A DNA stretch of 64,000 bases from Firmicutes bacterium UBA3553 (GCA_002381185.1 DFOA01000020.1:62001-126000); one strand, 5' to 3'; counted from the stretch's first letter, positions 1 to 7,967 are shown. Notes: generated by a model from the sequence alone, not told the origin. Translations and numbers: made by a program.

Positions 1-458
1 CTGTTTTCATTCTCATTGACTTTATGCTTGATTATTTGCTCAAGAAATTCTACGCTTATGCAGTTTTGTTTCAATTCACTGATAAAACTGTCAAATTCCT
101 TCAAGAAGCCTTCCTGCCTTGATGCTTTATTAAACAGTTTAAGCTCGTCCTTATTTTCTTCAAATATTTGCTTTAACAGCATAATTTTGCCGTATTTATT
201 TATTTCCTGAACCTTGAGATTTCCAACCTCTTCAAAAATCTTGTATCCAAGACGGGTGAAGCTTAATATTTCCGCAGACATAATTCCATGTTCACCGATC
301 CTGTCGATAAATTCAAATTCAGCCTGATAGGTCATCTGTTCAGGAACTATAAGTATTAAATTTGTTTGATTGTTTTTTTTTATTTCTTTATTTATATCAT
401 CATAAATATATGTTGACTTGCCGGTCTTAGCACGGCCGGCAACAATATTTAATCCCAT
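1..458 (-). CDS. addB: AddB, helicase/nuclease subunit (N-terminal part, cut by window edge)
   Basis: This is the first 152 codons of a protein that runs off the left edge. The N-terminus reads MGLNIVAGRAKTGKSTYIYD, a Walker A P-loop of the AddB type (GRAxxGKS), followed by a VPEQMTYQAE block that is characteristic of AddB. In the family, AddB pairs with AddA to process double-strand ends and recognise Chi. The start is the ATG complementary to 456-458, with AAGGAGGT a few bases upstream. It lies downstream of yhaM on the same strand, separated by about 80 bp that contain an inverted repeat. The C-terminal nuclease and Fe-S cysteines lie outside the window. Confidence 0.88.
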   Translation of the reverse strand, partial: MGLNIVAGRAKTGKSTYIYDDINKEIKKNNQTNLILIVPEQMTYQAEFEFIDRIGEHGIMSAEILSFTRLGYKIFEEVGNLKVQEINKYGKIMLLKQIFEENKDELKLFNKASRQEGFLKEFDSFISELKQNCISVEFLEQIIKHKVNENEN

Positions 459-481
459 AAAACCTCCTTGTACGATTGATA

Positions 482-554
482 GGCAATGGATTGGCGATTG
501 ATTAGCAATGGTGAAGGTTTTTCGATTGCCCTCTCCATTGCTAATCCATTGTCC
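482..554. repeat. Inverted repeat between yhaM and addB
   Basis: GATTAGCAATGG (500-511) pairs perfectly with CCATTGCTAATC (535-546). The outer flanks GGCAATGGATT (482-492) and AATCCATTGTCC (543-554) also pair, apart from an 8-nt insertion on one side. The right arm overlaps the last codons and stop of yhaM. It could be an intercistronic hairpin that lowers addB expression or stabilises the upstream message. It lacks the U-tract of a simple terminator. Confidence 0.5.
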
Positions 555-1551
555 TATATAGGTTTCTGTTGTCCAGCAACCAAATTTTGTCTGTGAACTT
601 TCCAGATTCTACACCCTCTAATGCATGTTCAAAGTCAAACATTCTTGCGTCTATAATATCTAAAAAATGCAATATCTCTGCTTCAGGTGTCATGGGTTTT
701 TTAGGGCTTCCGAACTCAGGTTCATAGTGATGAGACAGAACCATGTGCTGGAGAACTACGCTTTTTTCTCTGCTTAAGCCTATTTTCTCTCCTTCTGTTT
801 CTATTTCCTTTATGCCTTGTATTATGTGCCCCAGAAGCTTTCCCTCCATTGTGTAGTCAGACACAACTCCGTATTCATCAGAATCCATTTCCAGTATCTT
901 GCAAATGTCATGGAGTATAACTCCGGAATAAACGTAGTCTGTTTTAAGGAAGTCATAAACCTGGCACAGCCTTTCTCCAGACTGCAGCATCCTAAGCATA
1001 TGATACAAAAGACCTCCTCTGTATGAATGGTGGTTTTTCTTTGCTGCAGGATAATAGCTGAGCTTGTTTGAATATTTTGATATTATATTTTCAACCAATA
1101 ATTTTATTTCCTCATCCATGATTTTATTAATATAAGATTTAACTGTACTAAGCATTTCTTCCTGCTCAATAGGGGCAGATGGTATTAACTCAGATACTTT
1201 AACGGAATCTGTAGGCATCTTCGCCCTTATTTTATTTACCTTGAGCTGCTTGGAACCGTTCCATTCCAGAACTTCACCCCTTATTTTAACAATTGAGCTG
1301 TCTGCTAATAACGCTTCCTTTTCTTCTGAATACTCCCATATCTTTGCATTTATTTCACCGGTCTTGTCGACTAATTCAATATCTATATACTGTTTTCCAT
1401 TTGTTGTTTTCTTTACTTCAAAGCTTTTTACCAGATAAAAGCCGTCAACCTTTTCTCCCGCTTTAAGCTCTGAAATATTTTTATTTGTATTTGACATATT
1501 TTTCATCTGTTCTCTTGCTTTATCATTTAACAAGTCTTCTATACTTGACAT
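541..1551 (-). CDS. yhaM: YhaM-type 3'-5' exoribonuclease (OB fold plus HD domain)
   Basis: This 336-aa cytoplasmic protein has an N-terminal OB-fold nucleic-acid-binding domain (about residues 25-110, including the IDIELVDKTGEINAKIWEYS strand pattern). A C-terminal HD hydrolase domain follows, with HHSYRGGLLYHM near residue 173 and the HD pair in ILHDICKI near residue 213. This order and length match the YhaM/CBF1 family, which degrades RNA (and ssDNA) from the 3' end with a divalent metal. GAGGAAG precedes the ATG. The gene sits upstream of addB on the same strand. Function is inferred from family membership; the metal-binding HD residues are present. Confidence 0.88.
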   Translation of the reverse strand: MSSIEDLLNDKAREQMKNMSNTNKNISELKAGEKVDGFYLVKSFEVKKTTNGKQYIDIELVDKTGEINAKIWEYSEEKEALLADSSIVKIRGEVLEWNGSKQLKVNKIRAKMPTDSVKVSELIPSAPIEQEEMLSTVKSYINKIMDEEIKLLVENIISKYSNKLSYYPAAKKNHHSYRGGLLYHMLRMLQSGERLCQVYDFLKTDYVYSGVILHDICKILEMDSDEYGVVSDYTMEGKLLGHIIQGIKEIETEGEKIGLSREKSVVLQHMVLSHHYEPEFGSPKKPMTPEAEILHFLDIIDARMFDFEHALEGVESGKFTDKIWLLDNRNLYRTMD

Positions 1552-1677
1552 TCATCTTCCTCACTTTTTATTTTTTATAATAGTTATTATAGCATATGCG
1601 ACACAATCATCAAATAACTTTTATAATTAATTAAATAATCGAATAGAAGGTAATGAGGTAATTAATTATTTTATTTA

Positions 1678-1764
1678 GCGTCCTCTCAGTCGAGTAGCAA
1701 AGAGGAATTTCACCTCAACTCACGTATCGGACTTTCACCGACCAGTTTCCCATGCTGAACGCAC
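1678..1764 (-). mobile_element. Probable 5' fragment of a group IIC intron
   Basis: Read on the minus strand from 1764, the sequence begins GTGCGTTCAGCATGGG and continues through GGTCGGTGAAAGTCC. This resembles the GTGYG...CAUGGG...GGUGAGAGUCC start of bacterial group IIC introns as I remember it. A terminator-like hairpin lies immediately 5' of it, which is the known insertion preference of class C introns. The similarity stops after about 87 nt. There is no reverse transcriptase ORF and no visible domain V, so this would be a dead 5' stub. The call rests on recalled consensus, not on an alignment. Confidence 0.5.
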
Positions 1765-1800
1765 AATATAAAGCCCGTATCCCTTATTACCGGGTACGGG
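1765..1800 (-). terminator. Hairpin resembling an intrinsic terminator, adjacent to the intron stub
   Basis: On the minus strand CCCGTA-CCC pairs with GGG-A-TACGGG around a GGTAATAA loop, followed by CTTTATATT. It lies downstream of the 30-codon ORF at 1982-2074. It forms the presumed target motif for the adjacent intron-like fragment. Confidence 0.55.
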
Positions 1801-1981
1801 ATTTTCTTTAACTGTGATAATTGCCATCATCTGATATTGCCCCATAATTATATGACACGGCAAGCGAGGATTTATAACAGAACTAGAATATATAATGTTA
1901 TGATGCTCAGCAATGTGCCACCCAATGAACTGGACAATGAGACGGCTCCTCCGGCTCGTAAGATAGAAACTATTTCAATCT

Positions 1982-2074
1982 TTACCTTTTAAAAATAAAT
2001 TTAAGTAGGTATACAAGTGCCACAATGAAAAGAATTGAAATTAATGTTCCGCTTATACTAAATATATGAATCAA
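1982..2074 (-). CDS. Small single-pass membrane peptide (30 aa)
   Basis: This is a TTG-started ORF with a strong GGGGAGGA ribosome binding site eight bases upstream. It encodes 30 residues: a short polar start, one continuous hydrophobic helix (LISILFIVALVYLLKF) and a basic end (KFIFKR). Composition and topology fit a small single-TM protein. I do not recognise the family. No toxin or antitoxin partner is visible. The surrounding 1552-2379 interval otherwise holds only the intron stub, its hairpin and a palindromic repeat. Confidence 0.45.
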   Translation of the reverse strand: MIHIFSISGTLISILFIVALVYLLKFIFKR

Positions 2075-2280
2075 TTTATTTCCTCCCCTACCAAATTTAA
2101 TAATATAAATTATATACTACAAAAATTTAATTATAAATATATAAAGCTAAGTAATCCCCTTGATTACCGAACAATATAAAAGGTATTACAGAGCTTCTCA
2201 CCCCCAACTTTATGCTTTTCTTATTTTACTCTATAATTCTCAATCGTCCAAACCTTGCGCATAAAGCATTTAATATAAAT

Positions 2281-2375
2281 AACCCGTTTATATTATTCCA
2301 ACTCACAGATTAAGAATCTCATGGTATAAACAATCATGAGTCCCTCACTGCGTTCAGGATGATATAAACGGGTTT
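2281..2375. repeat. MITE-like palindromic element
   Basis: AACCCGTTTATAT (2281-2293) is the exact reverse complement of ATATAAACGGGTT (2362-2374). Inside are a nested CATGAG/CTCATG pair and the phrase TCCTGAACGCAGTGAGGGA, a type of sequence seen in dispersed intergenic repeats of Clostridia. It lies just past the stop of the anti-sigma gene, so it may also act as that gene's terminator. Confidence 0.5.
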
Positions 2376-2379
2376 GATT

Positions 2380-3690
2380 TTACAGTTTCTTCTTCCAGTA
2401 TTTTTTAATCTTTAAAAGCAATATTATAAATATTACTATTGCGGGAATCAATATTGGGGATGAAGAAACCAGATTTACTATTAAGTTTCCGATTCCTCTC
2501 ACAATTGAGTTAATTGTGCTGATAAACCCTTCCTTTGCCCTTTCCCAGACACCTTTTTCACTTTTCAGGGTAAAGTTAACTTCCCTTACTTCTTCTACTT
2601 CCAGGTCAATTGTTGACATTGAAGCTCTGTCGTCTATGTCGGCAAGGCTTATATTAAGCTCATCAATTTCTGTTCTGATTCTTCTAAGTTCATTTTCGAT
2701 TTGAAGCATTTCTTCAACAGTTGCTGCTTTTTCGAACAGTTCTCTTAAATGCTGCTCCTGAATCTCAAGGTTTTTTACCTTATTGTCTTTTTCGTAATAT
2801 TCTTTTGTTACATCAGCTTCATTAATATTCTTTCTTCTGATTTCTGCGGTTTCTTCCAGATAGCTTACCGCTTCATTGAAGCTTTCTTGAGGAATGCGGA
2901 TTTTCAAGCTTCCGTGCATAAGCTTCTCATTTTCATAAACCTGGTATACTTCCGTGTTGTTGTTTTCAATGTATCCGCCCAATGACTCAATCTTTGCGGT
3001 TATATCATCAAAAAATCTTTCATAATCCTTTGTCTGTACATAAAGGCTGCCGGTTTTAATGATTTTCATTTCTTTTTCTTTAACCGACATTAAACCTATC
3101 AGCCCTGCGGATTCTTCAGTGCCTGCGCCTCTTACTTCCTTGGCTTTTGAATTTTCATCATTGATCATTGAATAATTATAGCTGCTTCCGTTATCACTCA
3201 TTGGAGCCATTGGAGCCGCTTCTTCGGCTTTAGCAGATTGAGGAGCTTCGGCCGGCGCTTCTGCTGTGTCATAGGCCATTTCGTTATTTGACCTTGACTT
3301 GTTCATCAGTCCGCTGTTGTTTAAATTATATACCAGGAATACCAGGACAAAAGCAGCTGCAAGCCCTCCGTATTTCACCCATCTGAATTTATATGTCTTG
3401 TTCTTTTTAGGTATTTTGTTTAACTCTGTAACTTCGGCCTCATTATTTGTATCAGCACTATCATTCAATTTTGCATTTAACAGTTTTTCGTGAAGTCTCT
3501 TACAGTATCCTTCAGGTGGTTCCTCATCCGGCAATTCATTTAATAAGCGTATAACTTTCCTGTATTCTTCCAGCTCCTTGCTGCATTCAGGACAGTTTTT
3601 CAAGTGCTCATCCATTAATATTTTTTCTTCTTCACTTAATTCATCATCAAGATATAAGGATAAATTATCCATTACTTCGTTACAATTCAT
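2380..3690 (-). CDS. Anti-sigma factor with zinc-finger-like head and extracytoplasmic DUF4349 domain
   Basis: This 436-aa protein starts with a putative anti-sigma zinc-binding region (MNCNEVMDNLSLYLDDELS, then H-x3-C-x2-C near residue 30). A single TM helix follows near residue 115 (YGGLAAAFVLVFLVYNL). After an Ala/Pro/Ser-rich linker comes a DUF4349 domain (about residues 205-380) with a long coiled coil, and a second TM helix and basic tail close the protein. It begins 12 bp after the ECF sigma gene, so the two form a sigma/anti-sigma pair. The model is that the outside domain senses an envelope signal while the head holds the sigma factor; the signal is unknown. AAGGTGGTGA is the RBS. 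Confidence 0.85.
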   Translation of the reverse strand: MNCNEVMDNLSLYLDDELSEEEKILMDEHLKNCPECSKELEEYRKVIRLLNELPDEEPPEGYCKRLHEKLLNAKLNDSADTNNEAEVTELNKIPKKNKTYKFRWVKYGGLAAAFVLVFLVYNLNNSGLMNKSRSNNEMAYDTAEAPAEAPQSAKAEEAAPMAPMSDNGSSYNYSMINDENSKAKEVRGAGTEESAGLIGLMSVKEKEMKIIKTGSLYVQTKDYERFFDDITAKIESLGGYIENNNTEVYQVYENEKLMHGSLKIRIPQESFNEAVSYLEETAEIRRKNINEADVTKEYYEKDNKVKNLEIQEQHLRELFEKAATVEEMLQIENELRRIRTEIDELNISLADIDDRASMSTIDLEVEEVREVNFTLKSEKGVWERAKEGFISTINSIVRGIGNLIVNLVSSSPILIPAIVIFIILLLKIKKYWKKKL

Positions 3691-3702
3691 ATTGTCACCA
3701 CC

Positions 3703-4284
3703 TTAGCACTGAATTTTCAGCTCATTTTCAAGTATTTCTTTCAAACTTTTTCTTGCTCTGTTAAGTCTGGACTTCACCGTTCCCAGATTACATGACAGAA
3801 TTTCAGCTATTTCGCTATATGAAAAGCCTTGAATATCTCTTAAAATAATAATTGTTTTATAATCATCTTCCAATTTATTCACCGAATCATTAACAAGTTT
3901 ATTATTAAAGTTTTTTTCGACCAGGACATCCGGGTTTCCGGAGTCATCGGCAATTTCCCTGTGCAGCTCACTACTTCCTCCTAAATCAATGCTCTCATCA
4001 ATTGAAACTGCATTGATACTTTTCTTTCTTTTGAAATCATAACACGTGTTTACTACAATTCTGTACATCCAAACCTTAAAGGTTGACTGCATATTAAAAT
4101 TCTGAATGTTTTTAAAGACCTTTATTAATGCTTCCTGCGACGCATCCTCAGCGTCCTCAACATTCCGGAGAACCCTCAGAGCTATGTTATATGCAATTTT
4201 CTTGTAATCCTTGATGAGCTCTTCAAAAGCATCAACATTCCCTTTACGGCTCTGCTCTACAAGCCATAGTTCATTGCTTTTCAT
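3703..4284 (-). CDS. ECF-type RNA polymerase sigma factor
   Basis: This 193-aa protein has sigma-70 region 2 (AYNIALRVLRNVEDAEDASQ and VWMYRIVVNTCYDFKRKK, residues about 28-95) and region 4 with its helix-turn-helix (YSEIAEILSCNLGTVKSRLN, about 157-176). It has no region 1 or 3, which places it in the ECF class close to SigW/RpoE. It is co-transcribed with the downstream membrane anti-sigma gene (12-bp gap). GGGGTGAAAG lies before the ATG. ECF factors often autoregulate, but I could not identify a promoter motif with confidence. Confidence 0.92.
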   Translation of the reverse strand: MKSNELWLVEQSRKGNVDAFEELIKDYKKIAYNIALRVLRNVEDAEDASQEALIKVFKNIQNFNMQSTFKVWMYRIVVNTCYDFKRKKSINAVSIDESIDLGGSSELHREIADDSGNPDVLVEKNFNNKLVNDSVNKLEDDYKTIIILRDIQGFSYSEIAEILSCNLGTVKSRLNRARKSLKEILENELKIQC

Positions 4285-4349
4285 TCTTTCACCCCGTATC
4301 GGTTATAATATAAGACGTTAAATTGTTTTCATTTGTTCCCGAAAGATTA

Positions 4350-5549
4350 TTAAATATAATTCTTCACAAATTGCACTGCCGTCCTGCCTGTTCTTCCGCC
4401 GTTCTGCATTGCAAATTTATTGGCTTCAGCCAGCAGCTGTTCCTTAGATTCATAATTTATGTTATATTTTTCAGCCAATCCTGTCACAATTTCAAAATAT
4501 TCATTTTGATTTGGCTCTGTGTACAATATTGTAAGTCCGAATCTGTCCGCCAAAGACGTCTGTTCATTTATTGCATCTCTCAGATGAACTTCGTTTTGTC
4601 TTTCTGCCATATTTTCCTTAATTAAATGTTTTCTGTTGGAGGTAACATAAAATAAAATGTTTGAAGGCTGTTCGTATATGCTTCCTTCAACTGCCGATTT
4701 CAAATATTTATAGCTTGAATCATTGCTTTCAAAAGATAAATCATCTATAAATATTATAAAATACATTCCTCTGCATTTTAGTATATCAATTATTTTTGAA
4801 ATAAAATGTAAATTTTCTTTATCCACTTCTATCAATCTGAGCTTTTTGTTTTTAAACATAGGTATCAGTGCTTTCACAGCCGTTGATTTGCCTGTTCCGC
4901 TGTCTCCTACCAGCAAAGCGTTCAAAGCAAATTGTCCTGATATAAATTTATTTGTATTTTCAATTACTTTACTTTTTTGCAGTTCATATCCATATATATT
5001 TTCCATATCAACCGGATTGAAATTTTCAACCGGAATTAAATCACCGCTTGCATCTAAGCTGAACGCATAGTTGTTTCTGAATTTGCCGCAGCCGTTTAAT
5101 TCATATTCCGTACAAATATACTCATAGATTTCATCAACTCTGCTGTTTTTAAACAGTTCGGTCAACACTTCCCTGCTGCAGTAATTAATAAAGTTATTCA
5201 TATCTCCGAAACTTGAAGACATTCCTTTTAAAGGAAGTTCAAAAATCTTTTTAAGCATGGACAAATCATGAATAACAGCTTTCTTTATTTTTTCATCTAC
5301 CGGCTGTTTCTTTTCTCTATTAATGCTGAATATGTTTTCATCTTCCAGAATTTTATACGAAATGTAATCATTTATTGAGTCGCATCCTTTGATCATCAGC
5401 ATGCCGCATAAGCCGTAATATTCATTTTGTAATTCTTCTTTGTTCTCGCGCCCAATATGCTTATTATAAAGACTGCTGTATTTTTTTATTATATCGTCAT
5501 TCAGAATATTTCTGTATACAATTAAATTAGTAAAAAGTGCTTCTGTCAT
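4350..5549 (-). CDS. DUF815-type AAA ATPase
   Basis: This 399-aa protein has a Walker A motif GDSGTGKST at about residue 213, a Walker B FIIFIDDLSF at about 265, and a terminal GGRTGRTAVQFVKNYI. All are features of the DUF815 family of AAA-like ATPases of unknown role. The N-terminal half is a poorly conserved helical region. The gene stands alone, with the sigma operon downstream on the same strand. GAAGGTACGAA precedes the ATG. The biochemical function of the family is not established. Confidence 0.82.
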   Translation of the reverse strand: MTEALFTNLIVYRNILNDDIIKKYSSLYNKHIGRENKEELQNEYYGLCGMLMIKGCDSINDYISYKILEDENIFSINREKKQPVDEKIKKAVIHDLSMLKKIFELPLKGMSSSFGDMNNFINYCSREVLTELFKNSRVDEIYEYICTEYELNGCGKFRNNYAFSLDASGDLIPVENFNPVDMENIYGYELQKSKVIENTNKFISGQFALNALLVGDSGTGKSTAVKALIPMFKNKKLRLIEVDKENLHFISKIIDILKCRGMYFIIFIDDLSFESNDSSYKYLKSAVEGSIYEQPSNILFYVTSNRKHLIKENMAERQNEVHLRDAINEQTSLADRFGLTILYTEPNQNEYFEIVTGLAEKYNINYESKEQLLAEANKFAMQNGGRTGRTAVQFVKNYI

Positions 5550-5614
5550 TTCGTACCTTCCATTATATAAAATATTTAATCAATTATAACATCTGCCCTA
5601 TTCAATAGCAACAA

Positions 5615-5640
5615 AAAAGCGTTTCTTCCGAAACGCTTTT
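5615..5640 (-). terminator. Intrinsic terminator of hutH
   Basis: The perfect 11-bp stem AAAAGCGTTTC/GAAACGCTTTT has a TTCC loop. Read on the minus strand, the T-rich arm ends 16 bp past the hutH stop. Confidence 0.85.
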
Positions 5641-5655
5641 AATATATCGTTGTAT

Positions 5656-7185
5656 TTAAAATTCAATATTGCCTATTGCTTTTTCACATACATCAATAAT
5701 TGTATTGTCAACTATCAGTTCTTCACATTTATTAATATCTTCATACAGCGGTCTGTCTTCCATCAACATTGGAACACATTCCCTGACTGAATTGTATACA
5801 GGAGCAGTACCTTTTCCAAGGCCTTTATTGCCTCTCAAATCAATTCCCTGGCATGCGCACATTATTTCCATAGCAAGCACTCTTCTTACATTTTCCATTA
5901 TATCCTTTGCTTTTCGCGCCGCAATTGTTCCCATGGATACATGGTCCTCCTGATTTGCTGAAGAAGGAATACTGTCAACTGATGCAGGATGAGCCAGGAT
6001 TTTGTTTTCAGAAACTAAGGCTGCCGCGGAATATTGAACTATCATAAATCCTGAATTCAACCCGCCGTGTTCAACCAAAAATGCAGGAAGTCCGCTCAGA
6101 GCCGGATTAACCAATCTTTCGAGTCTTCTTTCAGAAATATTTGCAAGCTCAGCTAATGCTATTCCTAAAAAGTCAAAGCTTAACGCCATTGGCTGCCCGT
6201 GGAAGTTTCCTCCTGATATTCCCTCTCTTGTTTCAGGGAAAATTAACGGATTGTCAGTAACTGAATTAATTTCTATTTCAACCTTTTCTCTAACATAGTT
6301 TATGGCATCCTTGCTTGCCCCATGTACCTGAGGAGTGCATCTTAGAGAATAGGCATCCTGGACTCTTATTTCTCCCTGCCTTGTAGTCATCTTGCTTTCT
6401 TCCAGAAGCTGAAGCAAAATGCTTGCTGTGTCCATTTGTCCTTTGTGAGGCCTTACATCATGTACCTTGTGGTCAAGAGCATCAACTACTCCGTTATGTG
6501 CTTCAAAGCTTAATGCTGCTGCAATATCTGAAACCTTTACCAAATTTAGAGCGTCATAAACAGTCAGTGCACCAACGGAAGTCATAACCTGCGTTCCATT
6601 AATAAGTGCAAGGCCTTCCTTGGAAGTCAGCTCAATTACAGGTATCCCTGCCTTTTTCATTGCTTCCTCTCCTGCCATAACCTCTCCCATGTATTCTGCT
6701 GTTCCCAGTCCTATCATAGGAAGAACCATGTGAGACAATGGAGCTAAATCGCCGCTTGAACCAAGAGAACCTTTTTGAGGAACTATAGGATGAACCCTCT
6801 TATTGAGCATGTCAATCATTGTTTGTATTGTTTCAATTTTCGCTCCTGAATACCCCTTTGCTAAATTGTTTATTCTCAACAATATTATCCCTCTGACAAT
6901 TTCTGTTTCAAAAGGTTTTCCGGCACCTACTGCATGAGTGATGATTAAATTTTTCTGCAGAAGCTTGGACTCTTCTTTTGAAATTGAAACATCGCTGAAC
7001 TTCCCGAATCCCGTTGTTATTCCGTATATGACCTCTTCATTTTCCACAAATTCATCTACAATTTTCCTTGATGCTATAATTTTGTCAACAGCTGATTGCG
7101 ACAATTCTACCTCATAATAGTTCCTGCATACCAAAGCAATTTCTTCAAGCGTTAAAGAATTACCTGTAATAATTACCTTTCCCAT
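5656..7185 (-). CDS. hutH: Histidine ammonia-lyase (aromatic amino acid lyase family)
   Basis: This 509-aa cytosolic enzyme would deaminate L-histidine to urocanate. Family signatures are all present: YGITTGFG with the catalytic Tyr, a THAVGAGKP block whose His fits a histidine/tyrosine pocket, GSLGSSGDLAPLSH, GNFHGQP and SSANQEDHVSMG. The MIO-forming triad reads Ser143-Ser144-Gly145 (6751-6759) where Ala-Ser-Gly is usual. The outer Ser and Gly needed for cyclisation are intact. No hutU, hutI or ftcD is nearby. Expression is probably controlled by the leader attenuator at 7221-7296. An Lrp/AsnC gene is divergent. TAGGAGGAAAAG is the RBS. Activity on another aromatic amino acid cannot be excluded. 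Confidence 0.9.
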   Translation of the reverse strand: MGKVIITGNSLTLEEIALVCRNYYEVELSQSAVDKIIASRKIVDEFVENEEVIYGITTGFGKFSDVSISKEESKLLQKNLIITHAVGAGKPFETEIVRGIILLRINNLAKGYSGAKIETIQTMIDMLNKRVHPIVPQKGSLGSSGDLAPLSHMVLPMIGLGTAEYMGEVMAGEEAMKKAGIPVIELTSKEGLALINGTQVMTSVGALTVYDALNLVKVSDIAAALSFEAHNGVVDALDHKVHDVRPHKGQMDTASILLQLLEESKMTTRQGEIRVQDAYSLRCTPQVHGASKDAINYVREKVEIEINSVTDNPLIFPETREGISGGNFHGQPMALSFDFLGIALAELANISERRLERLVNPALSGLPAFLVEHGGLNSGFMIVQYSAAALVSENKILAHPASVDSIPSSANQEDHVSMGTIAARKAKDIMENVRRVLAMEIMCACQGIDLRGNKGLGKGTAPVYNSVRECVPMLMEDRPLYEDINKCEELIVDNTIIDVCEKAIGNIEF

Positions 7186-7220
7186 CTTTTCCTCCTAAAA
7201 TAAATTTATCGTTTTCTTTT

Positions 7221-7272
7221 AAAAAAATAGAGGCAAATTTCAGCGTACAATAAATACACTAAAATCTGCCCC
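7221..7272 (-). terminator. Leader terminator (attenuator) of hutH
   Basis: On the minus strand an 18-bp arm pair (7255-7272 with 7230-7247, including several G-T pairs) closes a 7-nt loop. It is followed by a run of seven T residues (7227-7221). It ends only about 25 nt before the hutH RBS, so unless overridden it would stop transcription in the leader. Confidence 0.8.
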
Positions 7273-7296
7273 CTAATGTCTGATTTCTATAGGCTT
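7259..7296 (-). promoter_or_regulatory. Six XAG triplets at 7-nt period: HutP-type antitermination site in the hutH leader
   Basis: Read 5'-3' on the minus strand the leader contains AAG, TAG, CAG, TAG, CAG, TAG at 7296-7294, 7289-7287, 7282-7280, 7275-7273, 7268-7266 and 7261-7259. Each triplet is separated by exactly four nucleotides. The last two lie inside the 5' arm of the terminator. Bacillus subtilis HutP is known to bind XAG triplets spaced by four nucleotides within the hut terminator and to melt it when histidine and a divalent metal are bound. The pattern here is seen directly; the HutP assignment is inference, and no hutP gene lies in this window. Confidence 0.75.
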
Positions 7297-7532
7297 TTTT
7301 AATAATTTAATTATATTACATATACATCTTTTTGTCAAATCAACTTTCGCTTTCCGTGATTTAATAATTTTAATTTCCTGCGTCATTTTCACAATAATAT
7401 ATTTCAATAAAATGTAATAACTCATTATTTAAAATAATTTTAAAAAAACATTTACAAATAACGTTCCTTTATGCTATATTAGAACTGTTTTTAGAATTAT
7501 CAAATCAACATATGAAATATACGAGGTTGAAT

Positions 7533-7967
7533 ATGGATTCATTAGATATGCAAATAATTAAGAATATCGAAAAAGAAGGAAGAATCTCACACGAAGAGCT
7601 GTCAAAACGCTTAAATTTATCAAGACCGGCAATTCACAACAGAGTTACAAAACTTGAAGAACAAGGTATTATTTCCGGATACAAAGCTGCAATAAGCTGG
7701 GTTAAGCTTGGATATACAACAAATGCCATGATTTCATTAAAAGTCAGGACAACAAGCTATGATAAGCTGCTTGAGCAATTAAAAAGACTTGAAATACAAG
7801 ATCTGGTTATTGAGGAATGCCACATAGTAACAGGAACATGGTGCATATTAATGAAAGTAAGATGCATATCGCCTCTTGGATTAAAGGTATTACAGGATGA
7901 GCTTCATAAAATAGATAGTATTAAAGAATCTTCTACGTCACTTATATTATCATCTCTTTATGATTAA
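7533..7967 (+). CDS. Lrp/AsnC family transcriptional regulator
   Basis: This protein of about 144 aa has the family layout: an N-terminal winged HTH (LDMQIIKNIEKEGRISHEEL, then LSRPAIHNRVTKLEEQGIISGY) and a C-terminal RAM/ligand domain (residues about 65-140). I place the start at the ATG at 7533, because GAGGT lies six bases upstream and MDSLDMQII is the usual beginning. The in-frame ATG at 7512 has no RBS. It is divergent from hutH across about 350 bp, so it may sense an amino acid and act on hutH or on itself. The target is not shown. Confidence 0.88.
   Translation: MDSLDMQIIKNIEKEGRISHEELSKRLNLSRPAIHNRVTKLEEQGIISGYKAAISWVKLGYTTNAMISLKVRTTSYDKLLEQLKRLEIQDLVIEECHIVTGTWCILMKVRCISPLGLKVLQDELHKIDSIKESSTSLILSSLYD

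Noticed and set aside
16..210. Plus-strand ORF of 64 aa at the left edge
   Set aside because: Antisense to the AddB frame, no RBS and no coding signature.
1678..1800. Cobalamin-type riboswitch suggested by GGTGAAAGTCC
   Set aside because: The B12-box and the rest of the cobalamin core are absent and no transport or cobalamin gene follows; the GTGCG...CATGGG start behind a terminator fits a group IIC intron better.
5669..5953. Plus-strand ORF inside hutH
   Set aside because: Antisense shadow of a well-supported gene.
7225..7296. T-box or lysine/glycine riboswitch upstream of hutH
   Set aside because: No T-box sequence or riboswitch core; the period-7 XAG array plus terminator is a better explanation.
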